A stretch of 64,000 nt of DNA from Owenia fusiformis (lineage: Eukaryota > Annelida > Polychaeta > Sabellida > Oweniidae), in the NCBI GenBank assembly GCA_903813345.2, contig CAIIXF020000005.1, positions 1,240,001-1,304,000 of the forward strand, written 5' to 3'. Made by a program: the position numbers and the translations under genes. The notes under the pieces were generated by a model. It was not told where the DNA came from, made no database searches, and saw only the letters and a list, made by a program, of their open reading frames with translations. Below are positions 31,394-43,700 of this stretch, piece after piece; position 1 is the stretch's first letter, and the number at the start of each line of letters is the position of its first letter.

Positions 31394-33344
31394 CGGTCGG
31401 TTTGGATACAGGAAATATCCCTTGGGATATACAATATATCTTCCCTTGGTCCCTTCAGTCCTTCGGGAAATTATCATATTTTGGCCAAAGAAGGCAGCCT
31501 ATCTGATCTATGTTTGCTATTATCCAGAATTATGATTTTTATATCATTTATAGTCGGTTGAACATTAATGCTGTCCTTTCTCATGTTGATTTTTATGCTT
31601 CCTCATCAAAGAATTAGTGTCAGTGATGCAAAACATGATACCGGAAATTCTTGTGTGCTGCTAATCTCCTAGATAGAATATCTGTGAATCATAATGAAAA
31701 TACTGAGTCAGGGATATTAGATACTATTCACCGTGGCAGAAATTTCCATTTAGGAGGTACTTATTTCATAAAGTTCCTCAGAAATTAAATGACAAATCTG
31801 ATTTTCCGTTAATTTCAAATATAATGGGAGTGTCATTTCATTTACATTTGCTTGATTCTTTGCTGATATAATTTCCAGGAATTCATTTTATATTTCAATA
31901 TATGACCTCTATTATATTTTTTAAGGGAATGTATGGTTGAAATAAGAGATGTTGATATTGTAATGCGAGAGAATTTCAAACATGGATTTCAAGTATACCT
32001 TGCAGGTGAACTTTTCAATCTATGCATCTTTGCTCAAGATTTCCACAAAAACTTGATTTAGATTTTGCATTTCTGCACAATTTGGATTATGTATATGAAG
32101 CCTGTTTCCTTTATTCCTTGTGTTTCCACTCATTCCTCTCTTTTCTCGTGTTCCAAAACATGATCCCCTCATCTTAATCAAGAAATGTTTTGCTTCACAT
32201 GATGTGTCTGTTTTTGCCACTATGACCTATACCTTGTCCTTAGACATCTGGAAACTGGTTGGTGGTGTAGATTATTAGGGGGAGGGAGCAGACGCATTAT
32301 CAAGGAGTATGTTTATGTATTAGACTGTTTTGCTTGAAATAGATAAAAAGTTGTTTTTGTTTGTTTGAAGAGGCCATCAGGTGCCATATTAGGAAACCAC
32401 ATCATTGTAGTCATCTGGGTTGTTGCCATCATGTGGTCAGGTGACATTTTGACTATCCAGGGGTGATTAAATGATTGAATCATGACTATGCAACCAGATT
32501 GCTTTCCAGGGGGTATTGAGGCTGAAAACAAATCTATGATATATTGTTAACAAAACTCAAAACAAAACATAACATGATATGAAAATACAAGAATTTAAAT
32601 ATATGTGTACTTCATTTTCAAATACTGTAGGTTCTAAAATTAACCAAAAAAAGTTATCAATATGCAGTGCTCATTCATAGATATTTCCATATTAGCATCA
32701 TAAAAAGCGTACCATGAATCCATTCCCATTTCAAACATTAACATCAATAAAATAATTTTTATATCAACATAATGAAAAGGGAAATGAACAAAGAAGGATT
32801 TTCCTTGTTATTTTTACACTTGATTAAAGATGAAGAAACAATAGTACTTATCTAAGAGTTGATGGCATTATCTTAGACCAGCTACTTTTGCTGTGATATC
32901 TTCAGCTGTAGCTACTGTTGGGGACATGGCCCCAGTTGCCCTGGTGATAGTTACCCTGGTTATCACCATGGATACTTCCTATGTTGACACAGTCATAACA
33001 TCACCTGGTAATTCTAAACAATTCTATTCCATACATTGAGAAAGCTGTGGGGTATAATATAAGCCAAGCTGAAACAAGGTGTCAATGTTGTTCTTTGAGA
33101 GTATTTGTATTATTTGTCTCCCACATCTCTATTGTTGAAAAACCATGAAAATATGAATTATTAAACTTGAGAAACTTGTTATTGTTGAGATCATTTTCAA
33201 AAAATATGAATTTTATTTTCTTATTTTACATTTACCCATGTTTCTTTTTACAGTGATTTTATATTATATATTATAATCAAGACATTGTCTTTCAAAGGGT
33301 CTCTTCAAATTGTTTTTCATAAACACATCTTCTTGAACTACAAT
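31394..33344. other. Gene-free region; OYE gene 3' flank
   Basis: A forward copy of the dispersed body lies at about 32010-32170. On the minus strand an AATAAA (33212-33217) lies about 128 nt after the stop of the flavin oxidoreductase and is its likely polyadenylation signal. Confidence 0.4.
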
Positions 33345-35067
33345 TTATCTTAAATTCTCAATGTCTCTGATAGGGCAATTGATTCCTCTGTTAGGGTCAA
33401 GTGTTGCGATGACACACTCGTTGCAGTGTGTGCAACCACTCTTAATTTCAATGTTTTTATTATGTGATAATGCGTCTTCAATGTTCTTTACCATGTTGGG
33501 GTCATGAATGAGAGCTCGTGCCATTTGAACCAATGAAAACCCCTCACTCATTGCCCCTTCCATGGTTGATAAACTCGTGATGCCGCCTAAAAGACAAACA
33601 GGAATATTGTCTACGGATTTAAGAAACTCTCGGGCTGACTCTCTAAAAAATGCTTCTTCAAATGGAATCGTAGGTACAAACCAACGTCCGAATAAAGTTA
33701 CGGCAAGTTTTTTTGCCATCCCAGGCATTGCAGAAGCGAGGGACTTCAACGGGGTTGTTCCTCTCAACATGTAGAATCCATTCCTCGATACAAAACCACC
33801 ACTTAGTACAAGAGCGTTGGCTCCAAGTGACTCAAATGTTTTTGCAACTATTTTTGCATCATCTAATGTTATTCCCCCTTGGAAACCATCGTCCATATTC
33901 ATTTTAATAAGTATAGGAAAATCTGCACCTACTACAGTTCGAATATCCTTGTAAACCCTGGCAGGAAATCGCAAACGGTTGTCAATAGAGCCACCATATG
34001 TATCAGTGCGCCTGTTGCTGTGGGGTGACAAGAACTGGGAGAGAAGGTAACCATGTCCTACATGTAGTTCTACCGCATCAAAACCAGATTCTTTCACAAA
34101 TTTTGCTGAGGATGAGAAGTTTTGCGCTACACGATCCATATCGTCTTCTGTCATCTGTCTTGGCCAATCAAAACCTGCAGGATTAAAGACTGAAGATGGC
34201 GCCACTTGCTGACTCCCTGTTACCTGAAAAAATGCATTTCCAGTATGAACAAAAAGTCTGAGATTTTTCTTTATTTGAAACCATGTACAGAATATAGATG
34301 GAACTATCAATCATACATGACAAAGACTGCATATTTTGATACCACATACGCAAGTATTTAAATGTTTTCAGTGCTTTTAGTATAATTATCCCAACAGACA
34401 GATCTTGATAGGGGTATATTATCGAAGCTGTTATCCAACCTGTTTGTCAGTTTAACAGAATAAGTTTGTTGAAACAGCATGTTGAAATACAGGGTGTCCA
34501 TAATGCCTCCTTCAATAACAATACAAACGTCTGTATAAAGTGTAGAGACATTATAGACACCCAGTATACCTTACAATAATTTATATCAGTGAACATTCTT
34601 GTTAACATCATATGATAGTAGGGGGTACATATTGGTTCTACAAAGTTGTACCTAGCTGTGCCTCAGATTATTATATGAAATTTTAGTGAATTTCACTATT
34701 GCCATTTATTTACCTTTCTATCAGCAAAGCCTCCAGCATGCGTCAATTGTATGGAGATGGCAGCACCTGCTGAATGGACAGCATCAGACAGGCGCTGAAG
34801 ATTCTCTCTCTGGTCCTCACAGAGAAGAATCTGAGACTCGAAGCTCCTGCCATCAGATGAGACAGATGCATATGCTATTGTTGTCATAGCAACACCACCT
34901 CTCGCGACTTCTACATGAACCTTGATAAGATCATCGAAATTTGCGCCCCCAAATGCTGCAGCTCGTATGATCCGATTTTTCAATGTTAAACCACCAAGTT
35001 TGATTGGCTTAAGAATTTTACATTCATCTATGGATTGTGGAAGTTTGGCTGTGAGTGGCTGTGACAT
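33345..35067 (-). CDS. Old Yellow Enzyme-family NADH:flavin oxidoreductase
   Basis: Two coding exons, 34714-35067 and 33345-34223, are joined by a 490-nt GT-AG intron (donor AAG/GTAAAT, acceptor TTTTTTCAG) in phase 0, giving 410 aa. The N-terminus has the FMN-barrel opening KPIKLGGLTLKNRIIRAA and ends exon 1 in QLTHAGG. Exon 2 holds the substrate-binding His pair (HVGHGYLLSQFLSP, His172 and His175) and SNRRTDTYGGS. A later block, VCLLGGITS, is the phosphate-binding strand. The C-terminus has CTHCNEC and a fourth Cys (382, 385, 388, 401), a spacing like the Fe-S site of the dienoyl-CoA reductase branch, though CxxCxxC is not the canonical CxxCxxxC. It should reduce activated C=C bonds with FMN; the real substrate is unknown. 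No targeting signal is seen. Confidence 0.88.
34490..34564. mobile_element. Hairpin MITE, 75 bp, in the OYE intron
   Basis: The left end CAGGGTGTCCATAATG is inverted relative to the right end CATTATAGACACCCAG, with TA on both sides. It is the second copy of the family at 17982-18050 and lies within the only intron of the flavin oxidoreductase gene. Confidence 0.55.
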
Positions 35068-37775
35068 TTTATATATTGATAACTGAGAAACTAGAAGCAG
35101 TGTTCCCGTCTGCTGCTTTTATTACTCAATACCTGCAGTGCTATCCTTCATATGAGATTACCTCCAAGCAAGTGCTGCCCTCTTTATTATCATCTTCAAA
35201 CTGAAACTCTATCCAAATAACAATGGTTGTTTCATACAATAATATGGTTTAATCCTCCATAGTATGAAAATCAGTTTTGCTTTTTATTAAGGTATGAGTT
35301 TGTTTTTGAGTTTCATATGGGAAATCATCTCAGTCTGATCTGCTGATTCTGGGGTCAATGTTCATAAACATGAATATGCTACTCTGTACTCATTCAGTTC
35401 TATTCTGTTATTTATTAACTTTAAGCAAAGTTAATGATGACACAACAACCTGTTGTGGAATTCTGCCAACATTTTTATTATTGTGAGTCTAGTGTTAATT
35501 GATTTGTTTTTATATGAGACTACAATTTATGCTTACATCTTGGATATAATTAATTTTGACATTATTCACCTGTCTTTTGGGTGCATTTAGCATTAAAATG
35601 CACTCTTTCTGTTTGATATCAATTCATCCAATAATTCACCCCCCCCATCAGATTATCAGGAAAAATTATCAAAGATTTGTTTTCACAGCTCTCGGGATTT
35701 TTACCATTTTGATTTTTAGAAAGATTAGAAATAAAAGGACAAAAACTTTTTCAAAAAACCTTGCTTGTCTGTCTGAAATTTGAGACCCTTATGACCAGAG
35801 ACAAGAATCCAGTTCCTAGCATTTGGTGTTTTTTTAGACCTTGATGTATTCATAACTCGCAAAATTGATATTGAGTCTTTTTTTTCTTGTTCTCTTTTGA
35901 CATGAAATTGTGATTTAGTTGTCTATTTGGCTATACACTTATCTTAAATGAAGTTTCATTAATTATGCAGTTGTTTGTATTCACAAATAAGTACCACAAT
36001 ATTATAAGTTATTGAATGATTTGAAGTGCAATACACGATATATTCTGCTCGAGAAATTCCGTATTGGAACGAGACGAAGTTGAGTGCCAATACAGAATAT
36101 CGAGACAGAATATATCCTGTATTGCACTTCAAATCATTTAATAACGTTTTTATCGTGTGATCCTCTGTATTGCCACTGAGATTATCCCCTCCGTACCAAT
36201 ATTTTTTGTATTGCGACGGAGATGATCAACGGGGACAATCTCAGTAGCAATACAGATTGGTACAGCACAAGAACTGACCAATCAGAGGGCTTCATTTTAC
36301 ATATCATACGATAAAAGGTTATATTGTGTAACTCAAACGCTTAATCTTCCAAAAACTATCTATACCAACAGGTCAGGATTCTTATAAACATGCATACATA
36401 CAATAAACATAACACAGATTGAAATTAAGTGCTTGTATAATCAATTATATATTTTTAGTTTTATATAGTTTTATTTTCTTAAAATAACAAATAGGCTGAG
36501 AATTAAGGATGCCAATCAAAATATTGATTTAAGACATCAGTGATCACAATATCTCACTTTTATTGCATTAGTAGATTGAAATATAACTTCTTCAAAGATA
36601 GAATGTCATTGAAAGTCAAATTGAGAAGCTTTAATATTTTGGTGACCAGAATTAGGCGGAAAACAATGCATACCATGTGTTTTCCTCTATGGGGGAAAAA
36701 ACATGGGATACATTGTTTTCAACTTCACGACATTAGAAAAATGCTAAATAAATAATAATCAGTCTTTCTATTTAAATTAAATAACAAAGGAAGTGGTAAA
36801 ATTTCATTTATGTCATTTCTAAAGTGCATCTTTAACATATCTGACTTTCAGTGCATAACATTACACAAAATAAATTACTAACAAATAACTTATAAATTAC
36901 ATAGTGCACTTTATTCAAGTTGAATACATTAATATATAAGTGCTTTAGTGGTGTATGATATTTGGCATGTACATTAACTATGATATATTATTTACATTAT
37001 ATTCTACTCTATTTTTTCAAAATTTATTATTTGTGATTTCAATTGTTTAACTAAAATTATAGGGTGGGCCAAAAATGCCCAAGATATTTATTTTGCTATT
37101 TTTCAAATGCATGGATTCAAATTTTATTTTCACAAGAAAATGAGCAATCAGTTATATAATCAATCCCAAAATAGCATTGTGACATTTGTAACGGTAGTTG
37201 AATTGAATATATTATAAGTTAAGTGCTCTGATATATACATAGAGTGAGAGATATTCATATATAATATAAACATGATCAAACAGTTTTATATAATATTTTT
37301 TTAAAACTATTCTATAATGGCATTTTCAGACTTCAAGTTCATCTTTAACAAGCAGAATCAGATTTTCAGTACATGACCTTACAAAAATAAATGGGCTGTG
37401 AAATGTTATTTACATTATTTTGGCTTGAACCCCTTTAATTTTGATTTCAACTTTGTAAATAAATTACAATGTATACAATTATCGAGAATATATCAGAACA
37501 TATCATATGTTCCCTTTCCAGCCAGTATATGTACTTTTTACACAGATCATTATAACCACAGCTCAGTTTATATTTTTCTAGATAAATCCATATTGGCACC
37601 TTGATATCAAAGAGCTAGTAGCAGTAGCATATTAGCCATTTGATACACATATTCAACTATATTACAAATAAATTTCAAAATATAAATTATTAATTCACAC
37701 TCAATCAGAATTAAGTTAGGTGCTAAGATTTTTAATAAGTTGTATATTTACAAAATCAGTCAGTTTATATAATGT
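35068..37775. other. Intergenic region between the OYE and T-box genes
   Basis: It holds the OYE promoter side and the T-box 3' flank. Apart from the foldback at 36008-36335 I see only AT-rich non-coding sequence. No clear polyadenylation signal for the T-box gene was found close to 37776. Confidence 0.35.
36008..36335. mobile_element. Composite foldback element
   Basis: A first inverted pair has arms ATGATTTGAAGTGCAATACA (from 36017) and TGTATTGCACTTCAAATCAT (to about 36138). A second pair continues directly: TTTTATCGTGTGAT (36148) against ATCATACGATAAAA (36303), with CTGTATTGCCACTGAGATTA against ATCTCAGTAGCAATACAG inside. The pairs share borders, so this is one compound structure or two nested MITEs. 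Confidence 0.55.
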
Positions 37776-40700
37776 TCAATTATTCAAAGGATTCCATATT
37801 GTCATATTTGAATTCATAACATTTTTAATTATATCTTCACTTGTTGCAATTGTATCTTCTTCTTTCTCTTCATCAATATCAGCTCTTTGCTTGTACTTAA
37901 TATTTACAAGTGGCTTATTACCCATGATGGAACTTTTCTGTGCTCTTATTGTATGTGGCCTCTCTTTATCATATGTTTGAACATGTGTTTTTATTTGGAG
38001 AGTTTTGTTATTAATTTCTTTAACTTCATTGTCATTAACACTTTGATCAAAAGCATCATCCATCATTGGAATAATATTTCTCTTTTGATAAGTGTTAACA
38101 TCAATTTTGCTTGTGTCCTTATCAAGGACTTCATTTATTTCTTCTGACATTTCAATATTTTCTTCATCATTTCCTTCAAACTCTTGAATTTCCATTGATT
38201 CTTTCTGCTTTTCCTCATTGGCAACTATCGACTGGCGACTGATTGTATGACTAGGCAGTGGCCTGCTGATTGTGTGAAAATTCTCCATTGGCAGCATATT
38301 TATTGTGCAAAATTCTTTAGATCGTAGCATATTCATCGCTCTATGTTCTTCCGGTGGTGGCTTGGGGATTGTGTGATATTGTAAAGCAGATGGTCTGCTA
38401 ATCATATGAAATTTCTTGGGTGGTAACTTGCTCATCATGTGGTAGCGCACAGGAGGTAGTCTGCTAATTGTGTGAAGTTTTTTGGGTGATGGCCTGCTCA
38501 TTGCTTGAAGATCTTCAGGTGATGGCAGACTAACTGCTGGAAGATTTTCGTATGAAGAACTACCGACTGCTTGGAGATTCTCAGATGAAGGCCTAGTGAT
38601 TGTGTGAAGCTTATCAGATTGTGGCAAGCTGATAGATTGACTTGTAGCTGGCCATCTACATTCATCCAATGTTTTTGAATCATTGTGATCAAAAACTTGT
38701 ATGTTGGCTTGTGCCCTAGGATGTTCTACTTTCTCTTTCTCATTGATAATGCTGCTACTACTATTACTGCTACTATCGCAGCTCTCCCAGGGTTTCCAAA
38801 GCTTTGAACCACTTGTTTTTTTGTGTTCCTGCTTTTGTTGTTGCTGCGGCTGTGGCTGTTCTCTCACACCATACAACTGGTCCTTAGGAGATGTCATTGT
38901 AGGAGACGTCATTGTAGGTTCTGTATTTGAACGCAACTGGAAACCTTCATTCATGCTGTGCATGTTGACCGCTGCACTTGCTCCATATTTACCTAGGCTT
39001 GAATTTGAAGATCCTCCCTTCCTTGCTCGTATGTACTTCTGGGCACGCAAATGATTCCTCGATTCCATGGAATGTGGTCTATTATAGATCTGACTCCTTC
39101 CACTAGATGCAAATGAAGATACATATTTCATATGTTTTTTCTTCATTCGCTTAGCCATATCTAAAAGTAGGAATGATCTAAGAGACATATCATGCGCTGA
39201 TGGCTTATTGTGAATAGAAGGTGGAATCGCTGTTGATAGTACATGTCCATGCATGCCTTTCCATTCTGAGGGATGCTGTACTGGGAAGGGATATCTTGTA
39301 TTCCCAACAGGGACCCGAACTGGATCATACGAAAGCATCTCGATACCTATATGAGAATATAAATCATTTCATTTTATTTAATTCTTTCAATGCTGTTGTT
39401 TCAATTTGCATATTGAAAACATTTTGATATAATATATTTATTTATCTCACCTTTTCCTGTCATGCTGTACACCGGCTGTGAAACACCATTTTCATTACAG
39501 GCTAACTCAACTTCACATTGGCTGAAAAATACATTAGTAGTGTTACATGGGCTTATATTTGATAATGAAATGTTATATACTCGTATATGTGTGTTTATCA
39601 CCAAATGTTTTTGTAAAGGTTCCATTACTATTTGAGAGGCAAATGGATAAGTATTTGAAATTGATCAATATGTAATGATAATCATGAATTTCAGATTTTC
39701 ATTTGCCAATACTTGTCGGAATAAGTTATACTTCTTACATTTTTGGGGATATTAACATGTAAAGGTAGAAAACATAGCTTGGAATCATATTTCAGTTTAA
39801 TAGTCAATTGAGATTTTCCCCATAAATGTGTTTGGGGAAACCATATGCAGCTACAAAAAAGCTATATTCTTCAACTGTGTAGATGTGCTAAGTATTCTAA
39901 TCAAACTGTTATGAACATGTTATATATTTAGCAGATATAATTATCAAGTATCATATGTGTTTAATTTGCTATGCACATCGTTTTTTCATTTAATTTATAT
40001 ATGCTAGAAGATCCATGTGACATTTTTCAGAAAATCATTCATCAGCCTCATATGCGGCTGATATCAGCTGCATATACCAGTTGCATATCCACCATATGAT
40101 AAACGAAGAAATTTTCAAGGTCAAAGGTCAAGGTTATCGGACTAGGTCATAAACGGTGTAATCTAAGTTTTCTTAAAGTTCGAGACTATAAATCAACATT
40201 CTTGCTGAAAGTCAGGATATTCATTCTTCTAAAGATTCTATACAATAAAATATCTTTTAAAATTCTGCACCAGTTATGAGATATTAGAGCTGAAAAACTG
40301 AAAAGGTTATTTCTTAATGTTTCCAAGTTCAAGTTCATCTTTCTTCAAATTCAACAAATCTTTTCTTACATCATCTTCAAATGATAGGTATCGATATGGT
40401 GAATTGAATTCAACAATGTTTTTCTCTTAAACCAGTTATCAAAAACATTCTGTAAAAAACATGGTCCTTTATGTAATGTTGACTGATTGGCAACAATTTA
40501 ATGCAAAAATTATATATATATATTTTGTATAACTGTTTTTGTTTTTTAGTGCAATTGTTTTTTGTTCCTTTCTACCAATTTTTGAGAATGAAATAAAATG
40601 TCTTTCTTTGATGTATTTTTTAAAACGATACAGAAAAAAGTATTTATATATATTTCAAATTATAATGTTACCATCCAAAAGATGACCATTAAATTGACGA

Positions 40701-43700
40701 TGTGTAAAATTTTCAGAATGTTTTGATTACTGGTTTAAGAGAAATGCATGTCCAAAAAGTTCACCATATCGATACCACTCCTTTCCAGGAGTAAATATGT
40801 ATGACCTTAGGTTTGAGATTTAACCTTTTGCTGACCTTCAAATTTTCAAAATGCCTAAGGGGCCTCTGTAAGATTGCTCGCAATCTTCATGTCTAATTAA
40901 AAACCTTTTTATCCAATCTTCCAATATATTCAACATTTTTAGAATATATTCAATGAACAAAAATGCCTCGGTCCATAGATTTATATATAATGTACCTTTG
41001 CGACGCACTGCTCCTGAAGGCTCTTGCAAATGGATTGTACTGGATCTTCAGGTTTTTCACATTCTGATTTTGATAAGCAGTTACTGCCATAAAGCTGACC
41101 TCAGGAAATATGAATCGTGACATCAAGGTATCGCCATTCTGTGTGAGTTTCTCTATTTCAAGAACTGGTTGATACCTGTGCATTGATTGAAGAACAGCCT
41201 GTAAAAGAATAAAGACATAAAAAACCATTGAGACTTTGAGGTATTCAAACTTAAACCCATTATACGACAGAGTATAATTCCACTAACCAAGCAGCATCAA
41301 CTTCAAAATAGAGGTGAAGTAGTATAATTTTATTTCCTAACCTAATACTTATTGTATCATAGATGTATTACAAAGGCAACTTTTTCCCAGTTTTACGAAT
41401 TATGCATTAAATACAAGATTGAACTTACACAGTCATTCAACCTTTCCCTATTGTTAGACAATTTCAGTGTTGCAAATGAGATCTTTGTCCGTTCCAAGAA
41501 AGATCCCAAGTTTGATCCATTTGTATATTTGAATGGTGAATTAATATTGTTATCAATGGATTTCCCAATTGAAACCCATGAGTTGTTGACATATTTATAT
41601 CGCATGGCATCTGCTGGAGATATTTTCAAATATACATTGTAGAGTGCAGTTGAGTCCAGTCCACTCACAAACAGCTCAATGGGTGGGAACATACGCCTAA
41701 AAAGAAAGGTATGTATTAAAGTGAAAAAATACTGGAATGTAAGATCTCAAAAAAAAATCTATGAGATATTATAAAGGTGCTGATACTCAAGTTGATACAT
41801 CCATATTAGCCTGAATTAGAGTATCCTGTTTTTGTATTATGTTCACTTGTACACCTTTTGAAACTGTATAATTTCAACATCACCTTTACATATCAGTGGG
41901 AGTATCCTGTTTCTACGTCATTTTCGTAACTTTTCAACTATACAAATCACATTATCACTTGCATTTCCAACAGAATGTTTGTGTAGATCTAACTGATTAT
42001 TTCCCTGATCATAAAATATTAGGGTGTCATTGGAAGAAGTTGTTTTATGTTTATTTAGAAATATTAGCATGATAATCACCTTCCATTTCTATTAATGATC
42101 ATCTCTGTTCCAGCTTTTTGAAACTCTCCCCATATTGCTGGTTCATCAATACTCATTACGATACCATCGACAGTTTGCTTAATTGTGTCCAGCGAAGCAG
42201 GGGTAGTCTTTGGAATGGCTGCATTGGATACAGCAATCTCCTTTGCCCTTTTAATGAAATAAAAAATTGAATGGATAAAGAAGTCAGAGGAAAACAGAAA
42301 TGATCAAGATCATAAATGCTATGCTGATGGTTGCTACAATAGCTACAATAGCTGAAATCAGCAATGATGTACATTAAGCACTTGTTAAAATTTAAGAAGA
42401 TTTCTGACATGGTAAATTACATACAGCTCAGAGGAATTACTGCAGTGCATTTCATCTTGTTCTTGATTTGCACGAATTCGGAGATCCAGAATCTGTTCGT
42501 ACAATGCTGGAACACCAACATTGCTAAAAGAAGAGGCTCCTCGAGGAATGTGATAATTTGTTGACCAAGCCCCAAAACATGGGGAAAGAGAGTTTGGTCG
42601 ATGTACACCAAATTGTAGTGGAGTCTGTTCATCATTTTCCGAACTAGACGAACTAGAAGATCCACTGTCAAATATTGCTCCTGGTGATGAATCCCCTGAC
42701 CCTGATTCTGAGGAGTCCCTTGATCCCGTTGATCCCATTGATCCCATGCTGCTGCCAAGCTGAAAACCATTTATCATTAAAAGTTTCACATAATTAAAAG
42801 ATGTATACCCAGATCCTGTGATTATAACATAATATATATCACTTGTAAAGGATGATTAAAATAAAAGGCTGTATTTTGCTATAAGTCTTAGAATCAAGGT
42901 GCTTTTCATGTTTCTAATATGATAAACCAACAGCATTTTAGATTTAGAGACCATTTTTCTTTCTTTTAGTGCATAACTTTAACTGCTTTATGTTAATTTT
43001 GAGGCTATGTATTATAGTAGAACCATAATATATATATATATTATATTGAATCTGATGCTTTGTGTTTTTCTAATAATGCCCTTGTCATTGTCAAATTAAC
43101 ATTTTTATTGCTTTACTAAGATTAGTTAGCTGACCATTGTACCAGAATGATAAAACTCCAAAAGTAATACATTATTTTAAGTGATCCTCTAAATTAATAT
43201 AGAAAAATGTGTTACCTAAATCATCTGATTAAACAATTGGTTTCTACAAACGTAATTATCCATATAATGACTGTTTTGCTAAATCATTAGATAGTGACAT
43301 ATTTTTCTAGACAATAATACATGCTAGAGGATCGTTAAATTTGTATTACTTTTGGAGTTTTTTTTCATTCAAGTACAATGGTCAATTAAAGTTCTTAGTG
43401 TTTTATTGAAAGTACCAAAATAGGATCATGAATATAATATGTAGAAACCAAATTTAATCGTAAATTATATGATGTAAAGGTAACATCTACTGTGAAATTT
43501 GGTAACAACAAAATGGTGTGACATGCAAAATAGTGTTATACAAAATTTCACATTGGGGATTAAACTCATACTCCATACGTATGTAAACTTGGGTCAGACA
43601 AAAATACTGCTTCAAGAGTCAATTTTATTTATTGATTGGCATGATCATTTTTCTATAAAAGTATATACTTTAACAATTTTTAAAGCATTTTAGCAATTGA

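Noticed and set aside
31303-31561. Two overlapping frames of 67-81 codons
   Set aside because: They lie partly in a foldback MITE and show no motif or splice context.
38701-39054. Plus-strand frame of 117 codons with a hydrophobic start
   Set aside because: It is the antisense of the large last exon of the T-box gene.
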